From Devosia equisanguinis (GTDB lineage: Bacteria; Pseudomonadota; Alphaproteobacteria; Rhizobiales; Devosiaceae), in NCBI GenBank assembly GCA_945888565.1, contig CAMDAL010000007.1:1-26334 (forward strand): a stretch of 26,334 nucleotides of DNA, given 5' to 3'. Below the pieces are notes generated by a model. The model saw nothing but the letters and a program-made list of their open reading frames with translations. It had not been told where the DNA came from and made no database searches. The number at the start of each line of letters is the position of its first letter. Within the stretch, counting starts at the first letter, position 1. The position numbers and the translations under genes are program-made. Below, piece after piece: positions 1 to 6,178 of the stretch.

Positions 1-9
1 TTCAGCCAT
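1..9 (-). CDS. Start of an unidentified leftward gene (partial)
   Basis: Only three codons (Met-Ala-Glu) lie inside the window. The start is supported by an AGGAG Shine-Dalgarno core 9-10 bases before the ATG on the minus strand. No product can be named. The bases just before the ATG form one arm of a 10-bp hairpin (10-72), so translation may be controlled by leader structure. The alternative is that this is a chance ATG in intergenic DNA. Confidence 0.4.
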
Positions 10-72
10 GGGATGGTCTCCTGGTCAGGGGTTGGTCTCAGCAACCAAACCTTCCCATCAGAAGACCATCCC
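10..72 (-). promoter_or_regulatory. Leader hairpin abutting a start codon
   Basis: GGGATGGTCT at 10-19 and AGACCATCCC at 63-72 are perfect inverted repeats of 10 bp. A smaller inverted repeat (GGTTG at 30-34, CAACC at 42-46) lies inside. In the minus-strand transcript the 3' arm ends directly before the ATG at 7-9 and takes in the end of the AGGAGA Shine-Dalgarno sequence. The geometry fits a start-site-occluding leader. I recognise no riboswitch class in it. Confidence 0.45.
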
Positions 73-152
73 AGCCATACGCACACGCCAGTCCCGCGTC
101 AGCGGGTTCGTTCAATCCCCAGAGTCAGTCTCAGAGTGAAACGGTCTAGCTA

Positions 153-190
153 GCGGGGGAGGGGGACCAGCCGTAGGCTGGTGGAGGGGG
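153..190. repeat. Dispersed GC-rich palindromic repeat, single unit
   Basis: The unit has a purine-rich GCGGGGGAGGGGGACCAGC half, a short spacer, then GCTGGTGGAGGGGG. The inner ACCAGC/GCTGGT forms a small stem. It closely matches the right arm of the larger element at 21426-21563, so at least three copies of this motif lie in the window (one here and two inverted arms there). The copy sits between the truncated first gene and yqgE. It resembles REP-type intergenic repeats of GC-rich alphaproteobacteria; that family link is from memory. Confidence 0.65.
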
Positions 191-228
191 CGTTCATTGC
201 TCCTGAATCTCAGCGGGACTGAAAGCTC

Positions 229-807
229 TCAACCGTGCCCGGCGGTTGCACTCAGCGAAGCCCGGGTGATCCCGAGCTGCGCCAGCGCCGCGTCGTAGCG
301 GGCCTCGATCGGCAGGGCGAACAGCAGTTCGCGGGAAAACGGCACGGTCAGCCAGCCATTGCCCTGGATTTCCTGTTCCAGCTGACCGGGGCTCCAGCCA
401 CAGTAGCCGAGGGCGAACAGGGCCTCGTGCGGGGTCTGATTGAAGGCGATGGCCTTGAGGATGTCGAGAGTCGCCGTCAGGCAGATATCCTCGGTGACCT
501 CGTAGGAATTGCCGGCCTTGAAGTAGTCCGACGAGTGCAGCACGAAGCCGCGGCTCTTCTGCACCGGCCCGCCGCGCAGCACCTGGCGGTTGCGGATGTC
601 GTCCGGCAGATGGATGAGCTCGTCGGGCTCGCCAAGCTTCAGTTCCTCGAGGATGTCGGCGAACTTCATGTCGTCTACCGACTGATTCACCACGAGGCCC
701 ATCGCACCTTCGTCGCCATGGCCGACGAGATAGATCACGCTCTCGCGGAAGCGATCGTCGCCCATTTCGGGCATGGCGACGAGAAACTGGCCTCTCAGCG
801 ACTCCAT
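229..807 (-). CDS. YqgE/AlgH family protein (DUF179)
   Basis: A 192-residue protein with the family hallmarks: an N-terminal LRGQFLVAMPEM segment, then DDRFRESVIYLVGH, GAMGLVVNQ, LRGGPVQKSRGFVLHS and a C-terminal ALGYCGWSPGQLEQEI. YqgE/AlgH proteins are small, probably cytosolic and of unsettled biochemical role; AlgH was named from alginate regulation in Pseudomonas. The frame stays open to an upstream start at 888, but I chose the ATG at 805-807 because an AGGAG ribosome-binding site lies 7 bases before it and family similarity begins there. The gene is divergent from the DsbD-domain gene across about 140 bp. The family call is firm; the function is unknown. Confidence 0.9.
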   Translation of the reverse strand: MESLRGQFLVAMPEMGDDRFRESVIYLVGHGDEGAMGLVVNQSVDDMKFADILEELKLGEPDELIHLPDDIRNRQVLRGGPVQKSRGFVLHSSDYFKAGNSYEVTEDICLTATLDILKAIAFNQTPHEALFALGYCGWSPGQLEQEIQGNGWLTVPFSRELLFALPIEARYDAALAQLGITRASLSATAGHG

Positions 808-947
808 GGCACTACTCCTGGAACGAACCGGCTGTCCGCCTCGCGGGCACACACCCTTGCCGAAGCTTACCCCGTCGCCGACATCCATGCCTAGCCATCA
901 CTTTGGCCTGAGGCGCTTCCACCGCTGCGCCGGCTCGGCTATCCCGT

Positions 948-1751
948 TTGGCCATGCGCGCATTGATCCCGATAGCCCTGCTCCTGCTGACTGCTCCGGC
1001 CACTGCCGGCGAGACCCCCTGGCAGGATATTGCGCCCGACGTGCGGCTGCGCCTCGTTTCGTCCGACGTGCTGAAGCCCGATGGCACCACGATGGTAGCG
1101 CTGGAACTCGACATGCCGCAGGGCACCAAGACCTACTGGCGCGTGCCGGGCGAGAGCGGCATTCCGACACAGATCGACACTGTTGGATCGAACGGCATTG
1201 CCGGCCACCAGATGCTCTGGCCCCACCCGATGATCGAGGTAGAGGGCGGGCTCACCGATTTCGTCTATCGCGGCCCCACCGTGCTGCCGGTGGAACTGAC
1301 GATCGACGGCGCGCGGGCCGACCTTGCGGTGTCCGTTTTAATGGGGGTGTGCTCGGATATCTGCGTGCCGGCGATGGCCAATTTCAGCCTGCCGCTGGGC
1401 TTCGTGAAGCCCGATCGGGGGCAGGGGCTGCGCATCGCGCAGGCTGTGGCACGGACGCCGCAGCACTGGTCCGACCCCCGGCCGCTGCTCGGGCCGGTTG
1501 AGTGGACCACGGATGGAAACGCCATATCCGTCGCGATTGCCGATGGGCGCGTTGATCCGCTGTCGCTGATCGCCGATGCCAGTGCGGCCGGGCAACTCTT
1601 TGGTGCGCCGCAAAAAAGCCCGGATGGATCGGCAGTCTTGCTCCCACTGCTCGGGGGAGCAGACCAGGCGGCACAAGAGGGCATGCCCGTCAGTCTGACA
1701 TTCATGACTGAGATGGGTCCGTTTTCTTTGTCGACGACTGTCGGCCGATAG
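948..1751 (+). CDS. Secreted stand-alone DsbD N-terminal-type domain protein
   Basis: A 267-residue protein with an N-terminal signal peptide (hydrophobic IPIALLLLTAPATA, probable cleavage after ATA), so a periplasmic location is expected. The mature part resembles the DsbD N-terminal (DsbC/DsbD_N) domain: KTYWRVPGESGIPTQ, then a GVCSDICVPA motif whose CX3C pair is the likely redox site. Full-length DsbD also has a membrane domain and a C-terminal thioredoxin domain; neither is present, and the frame ends cleanly. The start may be TTG at 948 or ATG at 954, since both leave a good signal peptide. The gene leads a rightward group with a peroxiredoxin and a lipoprotein, suggesting a thiol-redox role in the envelope. 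The partner supplying electrons is not visible here. Confidence 0.75.
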   Translation: MAMRALIPIALLLLTAPATAGETPWQDIAPDVRLRLVSSDVLKPDGTTMVALELDMPQGTKTYWRVPGESGIPTQIDTVGSNGIAGHQMLWPHPMIEVEGGLTDFVYRGPTVLPVELTIDGARADLAVSVLMGVCSDICVPAMANFSLPLGFVKPDRGQGLRIAQAVARTPQHWSDPRPLLGPVEWTTDGNAISVAIADGRVDPLSLIADASAAGQLFGAPQKSPDGSAVLLPLLGGADQAAQEGMPVSLTFMTEMGPFSLSTTVGR

Positions 1752-1835
1752 TCGACGGCGGAGGCGCCTTGGCCTATGGTTCGCCGCCCCGATCCGGGGG
1801 GTAACGAACCAGTAACCAAAGGGCGCATTACCGAC

Positions 1836-2333
1836 ATGATCCAGGCTGGCGACAAGATCCCCTCCATTCCGATCAAGCTGGTCGATGCCCATGGCAGCTC
1901 CGATGCGACGGCGGATGCGGTGCTCGGCACCGGCACGGTGGTGCTCTTCGGCGTGCCCGGGGCCTTCACGCCCACCTGCGACACCTCGCATCTGCCCGGT
2001 TTCGTCTCCAACGCGCACAAGCTCGCCAACCTCGGCGTCAGCCGGGTCGTCTGCGCGACGGTGAACGACCACCATGTCACCAAGGTCTGGGCGGAGCGCT
2101 CGGATGCACTGGGGAAGGTCGATTTCATTGCCGACGGCGAGGGGCTGCTGGCCGACACCATGGGGATGTCGAGGCAGATTCCGGGCATGGGGAAGCGCTT
2201 CGGCCGTTTTGCCATGGTGATCCGCGATGGCGTGGTAGAGGACGTATTCGTGCAGGACGTTGCGGGCGTTACCATCAGCGGGGCGCCGGCCGTGCTGATG
2301 GCGCTCGAGGCGCGCCAGTCTGTAACTGCGTGA
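1836..2333 (+). CDS. Peroxiredoxin, Prx5-type
   Basis: A 165-residue peroxiredoxin from the chosen start. The active-site segment is GVPGAFTPTCDTSHLPGF, matching the PxxxTxxC signature with the peroxidatic cysteine in TPTC. The downstream VVCATVNDHHVTKVWAE and GMGKRFGRFAMVIRDG segments are typical of the Prx5/hybrid-peroxiredoxin group, which reduces hydroperoxides with glutathione/glutaredoxin or thioredoxin. The frame is open back to 1776, but MIQAGDKIP at 1836 is where family similarity starts. No export signal is seen, so it is probably cytosolic. It follows the DsbD-domain gene by 84 bp and precedes the lipoprotein gene by 9 bp. Confidence 0.9.
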   Translation: MIQAGDKIPSIPIKLVDAHGSSDATADAVLGTGTVVLFGVPGAFTPTCDTSHLPGFVSNAHKLANLGVSRVVCATVNDHHVTKVWAERSDALGKVDFIADGEGLLADTMGMSRQIPGMGKRFGRFAMVIRDGVVEDVFVQDVAGVTISGAPAVLMALEARQSVTA

Positions 2334-2342
2334 GGTTGTAAG

Positions 2343-2933
2343 ATGAGCATTCCGAACTCCGGCGTCCGCAACTGGACGCTTCGCCTTGGCGCCGTGGCAA
2401 CTGCCGCGCTGCTGCTCTCCGGCTGCTCGATGGGCAACATGTTCGGCTCGGCCGGGCCGTCTCCCACCTCGACCCAGACCGCCAACCCCACCGCGCAGGA
2501 ACTGAGCGCCGTTGCCACCAGCGCGCTGCCCGCCATTGCCACCGAGTGCCCGCCGATCAAGGTGCGCCGTGGCGGCGAGGCCTTGTTCTTCTACGGCAAG
2601 GGCAAGGTGGGTGATGCGCATGCGCTCAACTACCAGGCGGTGCTGGACAAGCAGTCGCGCAATTGCGTCGCCTCCAACGGCCTCATCACCGTGAAGATGG
2701 GCGTCGTCGGCCGCGTGCTGCTCGGCCCCTCCGGCAGCCAGGCCAAGGTCGACGTGCCGATCCGCTTTGCGGTCGAGCGCGACGGCGTGCCGATGTACTC
2801 CGAGCGCTACGAGATCCCCACCGCCATCGATCCCTCGACCCAGTCGGGTGAGTTCGTGAAGGTGGTGGAGAACGTCGCCATTCCGTATATCGGCGGCGAG
2901 GACATCACCATCTGGGTTGGCTTCGATAGCTGA
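2343..2933 (+). CDS. Putative lipoprotein of unknown function
   Basis: A 196-residue protein with a clear lipoprotein signal: basic, hydrophobic N-terminus and lipobox L25-S26-G27-C28, so it should be lipidated on Cys28. A Ser/Thr/Pro-rich linker follows (about residues 35-50), then a compact domain with ECPPIKVRRGGEALFFYGKG and a C-terminal segment rich in beta-strand-like residues ending EDITIWVGFDS. Two cysteines remain in the mature domain (in ECPP and RNCVAS), possibly a disulfide. A GAGG ribosome-binding site sits 7 bases before the ATG, and the gene is 9 bp after the peroxiredoxin stop, implying cotranscription. I recognise no functional family. Confidence 0.8.
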   Translation: MSIPNSGVRNWTLRLGAVATAALLLSGCSMGNMFGSAGPSPTSTQTANPTAQELSAVATSALPAIATECPPIKVRRGGEALFFYGKGKVGDAHALNYQAVLDKQSRNCVASNGLITVKMGVVGRVLLGPSGSQAKVDVPIRFAVERDGVPMYSERYEIPTAIDPSTQSGEFVKVVENVAIPYIGGEDITIWVGFDS

Positions 2934-2944
2934 TATACCCCGCA

Positions 2945-2977
2945 GGTGGAGCGCGCGCCCGATTGACTCGCTCCACC
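2945..2977 (+). terminator. Hairpin after the lipoprotein gene (possible terminator)
   Basis: GGTGGAGCG (2945-2953) pairs with CGCTCCACC (2969-2977) around a 15-base loop, 11 bases after the lipoprotein stop. No T-tract follows, so it is at best a weak or factor-dependent terminator. TTGACT at 2963-2968, inside the loop, could be a -35 element for the following riboswitch transcript, though the matching -10 region is poor. Confidence 0.4.
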
Positions 2978-2997
2978 AAACCCGCCTAACTCGCGTG

Positions 2998-3240
2998 GAC
3001 TGCGGGAGAGTCCAGCTTCGCGCTGGCGCCGAAGGAGCAACCGCCCCGGAAACTCTCAGGCACACCGGACCGCAGTCGCAAAGGCATGTCCCTGAAACGT
3101 TGCAGACGTTTCGGATAAGGACTTGCCCCGAAAGTCGGCCCGCAAGGGCCGCACTCTGGAAAGCAGGCGATCTCGCCTCACCGAAGGAGCAACCGGCCCA
3201 TAGGTGGCCGGGAAATCTCTCAGGTTAGCGGACAGAGGGG
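2998..3240 (+). ncRNA. Tandem glycine riboswitch upstream of gcvT
   Basis: Two glycine aptamers are visible. Aptamer 1 is closed by CTGCGG (3000-3005) with CCGCAG (3070-3075), and holds GGGAGAG, the conserved GAAGGAGCAA core (3031-3040) and AACTCTCAGG. Aptamer 2 is closed by CTCTG (3154-3158) with CAGAG (3233-3237), and holds a second GAAGGAGCAA (3183-3192), ATCTCTCAGG and the terminal GGACAGAGGGGG. The class binds glycine and classically switches glycine cleavage genes on when glycine is plentiful; gcvT begins about 60 bases downstream. The linker between aptamers (3076-3153) is long and carries two hairpins. GAGGGACA (3251-3258) can pair, with one bulge, with TGTCCTC just before the gcvT start, which hints at translational control (inference). 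Confidence 0.95.
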
Positions 3241-3300
3241 GCACCGGCGCGAGGGACATCCGTTCCTCGTGATCGTGCAACCAACTCCGCGGTGTCCTCA

Positions 3301-4470
3301 ATGGCCGAAGTGCCAGCAGCAGACCTCAAGACTGTTCTCCTCAATGACCGGCATGTTGCTATGGGCGGCCGGATGGTGCCGTTTTCCGGCTACTCGCTGC
3401 CGGTGCAGTACCCCACCGGCATCATCGCCGAGCACAAGTGGTGTCGCGAGCACGCCGGCCTGTTCGATGTCTCGCATATGGGGCCAAGCTTCCTCGTCCT
3501 TGATCAGAAGTCGGGCGACGGCGATGCCGACCATGCCGCGATTGCCGCGCTGATCGAGCCGCTGATCTGCGGCGACATCAGGGGGCTGAAGCCCGGCCAG
3601 GTGCGCTACACGCTGCTGCTCAACGAGACGGGCGGCGCCCTCGACGACCTGATGATCGCCCGCCCGGCGGCCGAGGGCTGGGGCGGCGCGCTCTACATCG
3701 TCGTCAACGCCGGCACCAAGGACGCCGACTTCCAGCGCATTGCCGCGGCGGCCGCGGGCCAGGCGACCCTCAACCGCTCGGACCATTGTGCGCTCTTGGC
3801 GTTGCAGGGGCCGGAGGCGGTGGAGGTGCTGCGCGATGTGATCCCCGGCGCGGTGGACCTGAGCTTCATGCACTACGGCTCCTTTGATTTCGACGGCAGC
3901 AAGCTGGTGATCTCGCGCTCCGGTTATACCGGCGAGGACGGCTTCGAGATTCTGGTCGATCCGAGCCACGCCACCATCCTGTTCGACCGCCTGCTGAGCG
4001 ATGGACGGGTCAAGCCCATCGGGCTTGGCGCCCGCGACTCGCTGCGGCTCGAGGCGGGCCTGCCGCTCTACGGGCATGATCTCGACGAGACGATCTCGCC
4101 GGTGGAAGCCGGGCTCAACTTCGCCGTGGCGCGTCGTCGCCGCGATGCCGCCGATTTTCCCGGAGCGACGCGCATCCTGTCCGAACTCGGCGGCGTGCTC
4201 GACCGGGTCCGCGTCGGCCTGTTTGTTGACGGTGCACCGGCCCGTGAAGGGGCCGAGATCCTCGACAAGTACGGCGCTGTCATCGGCAAGGTGACATCCG
4301 GCGGCTTCTCGCCGTCGCTGAACCGCGCCATCGCGCTCGGCTTCGTACCACCAGACAAGGCCGCACCCGGCACCCCGTTGCAGGTGCTGGTGCGCGGGCG
4401 CACCCAGCCTGCCGAAGTCACAAACACTCCATTCGTCCCCCACCGCTACGTCCGGAAAACCGCCAAATGA
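3301..4470 (+). CDS. gcvT: Glycine cleavage system T protein (aminomethyltransferase)
   Basis: A 389-residue T protein. It releases ammonia from the aminomethyl group carried on lipoylated H protein and passes the one-carbon unit to tetrahydrofolate, giving 5,10-methylene-THF. Diagnostic segments are GGRMVPFSGYSLPVQYP, LFDVSHMG, the GGALDDLM loop (about residues 111-118) that contains the family's catalytic Asp, and RSGYTGEDGFEI. A C-terminal GcvT_C barrel follows. An in-frame GTG at 3292 is possible; the ATG at 3301 fits family N-termini better, and neither has a strong ribosome-binding site. First gene of the operon under the glycine riboswitch; its stop overlaps the gcvH start by 4 bases (ATGA). 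Confidence 0.96.
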   Translation: MAEVPAADLKTVLLNDRHVAMGGRMVPFSGYSLPVQYPTGIIAEHKWCREHAGLFDVSHMGPSFLVLDQKSGDGDADHAAIAALIEPLICGDIRGLKPGQVRYTLLLNETGGALDDLMIARPAAEGWGGALYIVVNAGTKDADFQRIAAAAAGQATLNRSDHCALLALQGPEAVEVLRDVIPGAVDLSFMHYGSFDFDGSKLVISRSGYTGEDGFEILVDPSHATILFDRLLSDGRVKPIGLGARDSLRLEAGLPLYGHDLDETISPVEAGLNFAVARRRRDAADFPGATRILSELGGVLDRVRVGLFVDGAPAREGAEILDKYGAVIGKVTSGGFSPSLNRAIALGFVPPDKAAPGTPLQVLVRGRTQPAEVTNTPFVPHRYVRKTAK

Positions 4471-4820
4471 CCAAGTTCACCAAGGACCACGAATACATCA
4501 CCGAGGACGGCACCGTGGGGATCACGCCCTACGCCCAGGAGCAGCTGGGCGACATCGTGTTCGTCGAGTTGCCCAAGGTCGGCCAGAAGCTGAAGGCGGG
4601 CGACGAGGCCGCGGTGGTCGAGTCGGTGAAGGCTGCGTCCGAGATCTACGCCCCGGCCTCCGGCACGGTGCTCGCCATCAACACCGCGCTCACCGGCGAG
4701 CCGGGTCTGATCAACTCGGCCCCCGAGACCGATGGCTGGATCTTCAAGCTGGCGCTCGACGATGCGGGTGAACTCGACGCCCTCATGGATGCTGCGGCCT
4801 ATGCGGACCTGACGAAGTAA
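4467..4820 (+). CDS. gcvH: Glycine cleavage system H protein (lipoyl carrier)
   Basis: A 117-residue H protein, the mobile lipoyl carrier that shuttles the aminomethyl group between P, T and L proteins. The lipoylation site is Lys55 in the ESVKAASEIYAP motif. The N-terminal TKDHEYI segment and the GDIVFVELPKVG strand are typical, and the length is normal. It overlaps gcvT by 4 bases, which suggests coupled translation, and gcvPA begins 2 bases after its stop. Expression should follow the glycine riboswitch. Confidence 0.97.
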   Translation: MTKFTKDHEYITEDGTVGITPYAQEQLGDIVFVELPKVGQKLKAGDEAAVVESVKAASEIYAPASGTVLAINTALTGEPGLINSAPETDGWIFKLALDDAGELDALMDAAAYADLTK

Positions 4821-4822
4821 CC

Positions 4823-6178
4823 ATGCGCTACCTCCCCCATTCCGAAGCCGAGCGGGCGCAGATGCTCGCCGTGATCGGCGCTGCCACCGCCGAGGACCTG
4901 TTTGCCCGTGTGCCCGCGCAGGCGCTGCTGCACGAGCCGGTGAACCTGCCGAAGCACTCGCCCGAATTCCTGGTCGAGGCGCATATGCGTGCCCTGTCGC
5001 GGCAGAACGTGGCGGCAGGCGATGGCCCGTTCTTCATCGGCGCTGGCGCCTACCGCCACCACGTGCCGGCAACGGTCGACCACATGATCCAGCGGTCCGA
5101 GTGGCTGACCGCCTACACGCCCTACCAGCCCGAGGTATCGCAGGGCACCCTGCAGATGCTGTTCGAGTTCCAGACCCAGGTCGCGCACCTGACCGGCATG
5201 GAGGTCGCCAACGCCTCGATGTATGACGGTTCGACCGCCACCGCCGAGGCGGTGCTGATGGCGCGCCGCCTCACCCGCCGCAACCGCATCGTGCTGTCGG
5301 GTGGCCTGCACCCGCACTATCGTGACGTGGTGCGCACCTATCTCGGCGATGGGCCGGACCTCGTCTGCCTCCCGGCCTCGCCCGAGGGCCAGGGCGACAT
5401 CCTCAACCGCATCGATGCCGAGACGGCGGCGATCGTGGTGCAGACGCCGGACTTCTACGGCCACCTCCGCAACCTCCGCGCCGCCGCCGATGCCGCGCAC
5501 GCCGCGGGCGCGCTGCTGATCGTGGTGGTGACCGAGGTGGTGTCGCTGGGACTGATCGAGGCTCCCGGCGCGCTGGGTGCGGATATCGTCGTCTGCGAAG
5601 GCCAGTCGATCGGCAACCCGCTGAACTACGGCGGGCCGTATGTGGGCCTCATGGCCACCCGCAAGGAGTTTGTCCGGCAGATGCCGGGGCGGCTCTGCGG
5701 CGAGACCGTCGATGCCGACGGCACCCGCGGCTTCGTGCTGACGCTCTCGACCCGCGAGCAGCATATCCGTCGCGAGAAGGCGACCTCCAACATCTGCACC
5801 AATGCCGGCCTTTGTGCGCTGGCCTTCTCCATCCACATGTCGCTCCTCGGCGAGGCCGGGCTCAAAAAGCTCGCGCGGCTCAACCACGCCAATGCCGTCA
5901 AGCTGGCGCGGATGCTCGGCACCGTTCCGGGCGTCGAACTGCTCAACAAGAGCTTTTTCAACGAGATGACCATCCGTCTGCCGGTCCCTGCCGCGCCGGT
6001 GATTGATCTCTTGGCCCGCGCCGATGTGCTGGCCGGCCTGCCGGTCAGCCGGCTCGAACCGGATAATCCCGCCTGCGCCAACCTGATCGTCCTTGCGGCG
6101 ACAGAACTCACCACCGACAGCGATATCGCCATGCTGGCCGAATGCCTTCATGCCGCCTTGAGCGAGGACGTCCAATGA
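4823..6178 (+). CDS. gcvPA: Glycine dehydrogenase (decarboxylating) subunit 1
   Basis: A 451-residue alpha-type subunit of the split P protein, equivalent to the N-terminal half of single-chain GcvP. It begins MRYLPHSEAERAQML and has the family segments FIGAGAYRHHVPA, YTPYQPEVSQGTLQ, NASMYDGSTA, GQSIGNPLNYGGPYVG and TREQHIRREKATSNICTN. It forms the PLP decarboxylase with subunit 2, removes CO2 from glycine and loads the aminomethyl group onto GcvH. It starts 2 bases after gcvH and overlaps gcvPB by 4 bases. Subunit 1 lacks the PLP lysine, which lies in subunit 2. Confidence 0.96.
   Translation: MRYLPHSEAERAQMLAVIGAATAEDLFARVPAQALLHEPVNLPKHSPEFLVEAHMRALSRQNVAAGDGPFFIGAGAYRHHVPATVDHMIQRSEWLTAYTPYQPEVSQGTLQMLFEFQTQVAHLTGMEVANASMYDGSTATAEAVLMARRLTRRNRIVLSGGLHPHYRDVVRTYLGDGPDLVCLPASPEGQGDILNRIDAETAAIVVQTPDFYGHLRNLRAAADAAHAAGALLIVVVTEVVSLGLIEAPGALGADIVVCEGQSIGNPLNYGGPYVGLMATRKEFVRQMPGRLCGETVDADGTRGFVLTLSTREQHIRREKATSNICTNAGLCALAFSIHMSLLGEAGLKKLARLNHANAVKLARMLGTVPGVELLNKSFFNEMTIRLPVPAAPVIDLLARADVLAGLPVSRLEPDNPACANLIVLAATELTTDSDIAMLAECLHAALSEDVQ

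Noticed and set aside
85..150. GGTTCGTTCAATCCCC stretch resembling a tRNA T-arm
   Set aside because: No acceptor, D or anticodon stems can be built around it on either strand.
1776..1835. Upstream in-frame extension and small hairpins before the peroxiredoxin
   Set aside because: Family similarity starts at 1836; the CCCCGATCCGGGG and GTTCG/CGAAC pairings are short and lack a T-tract, so neither an N-terminal extension nor a terminator is claimed.
1338..3065. 575-codon leftward frame across three rightward genes and the riboswitch edge
   Set aside because: It crosses clear genes (DsbD-domain, peroxiredoxin, lipoprotein) and has low-complexity His/Arg/Gly composition.
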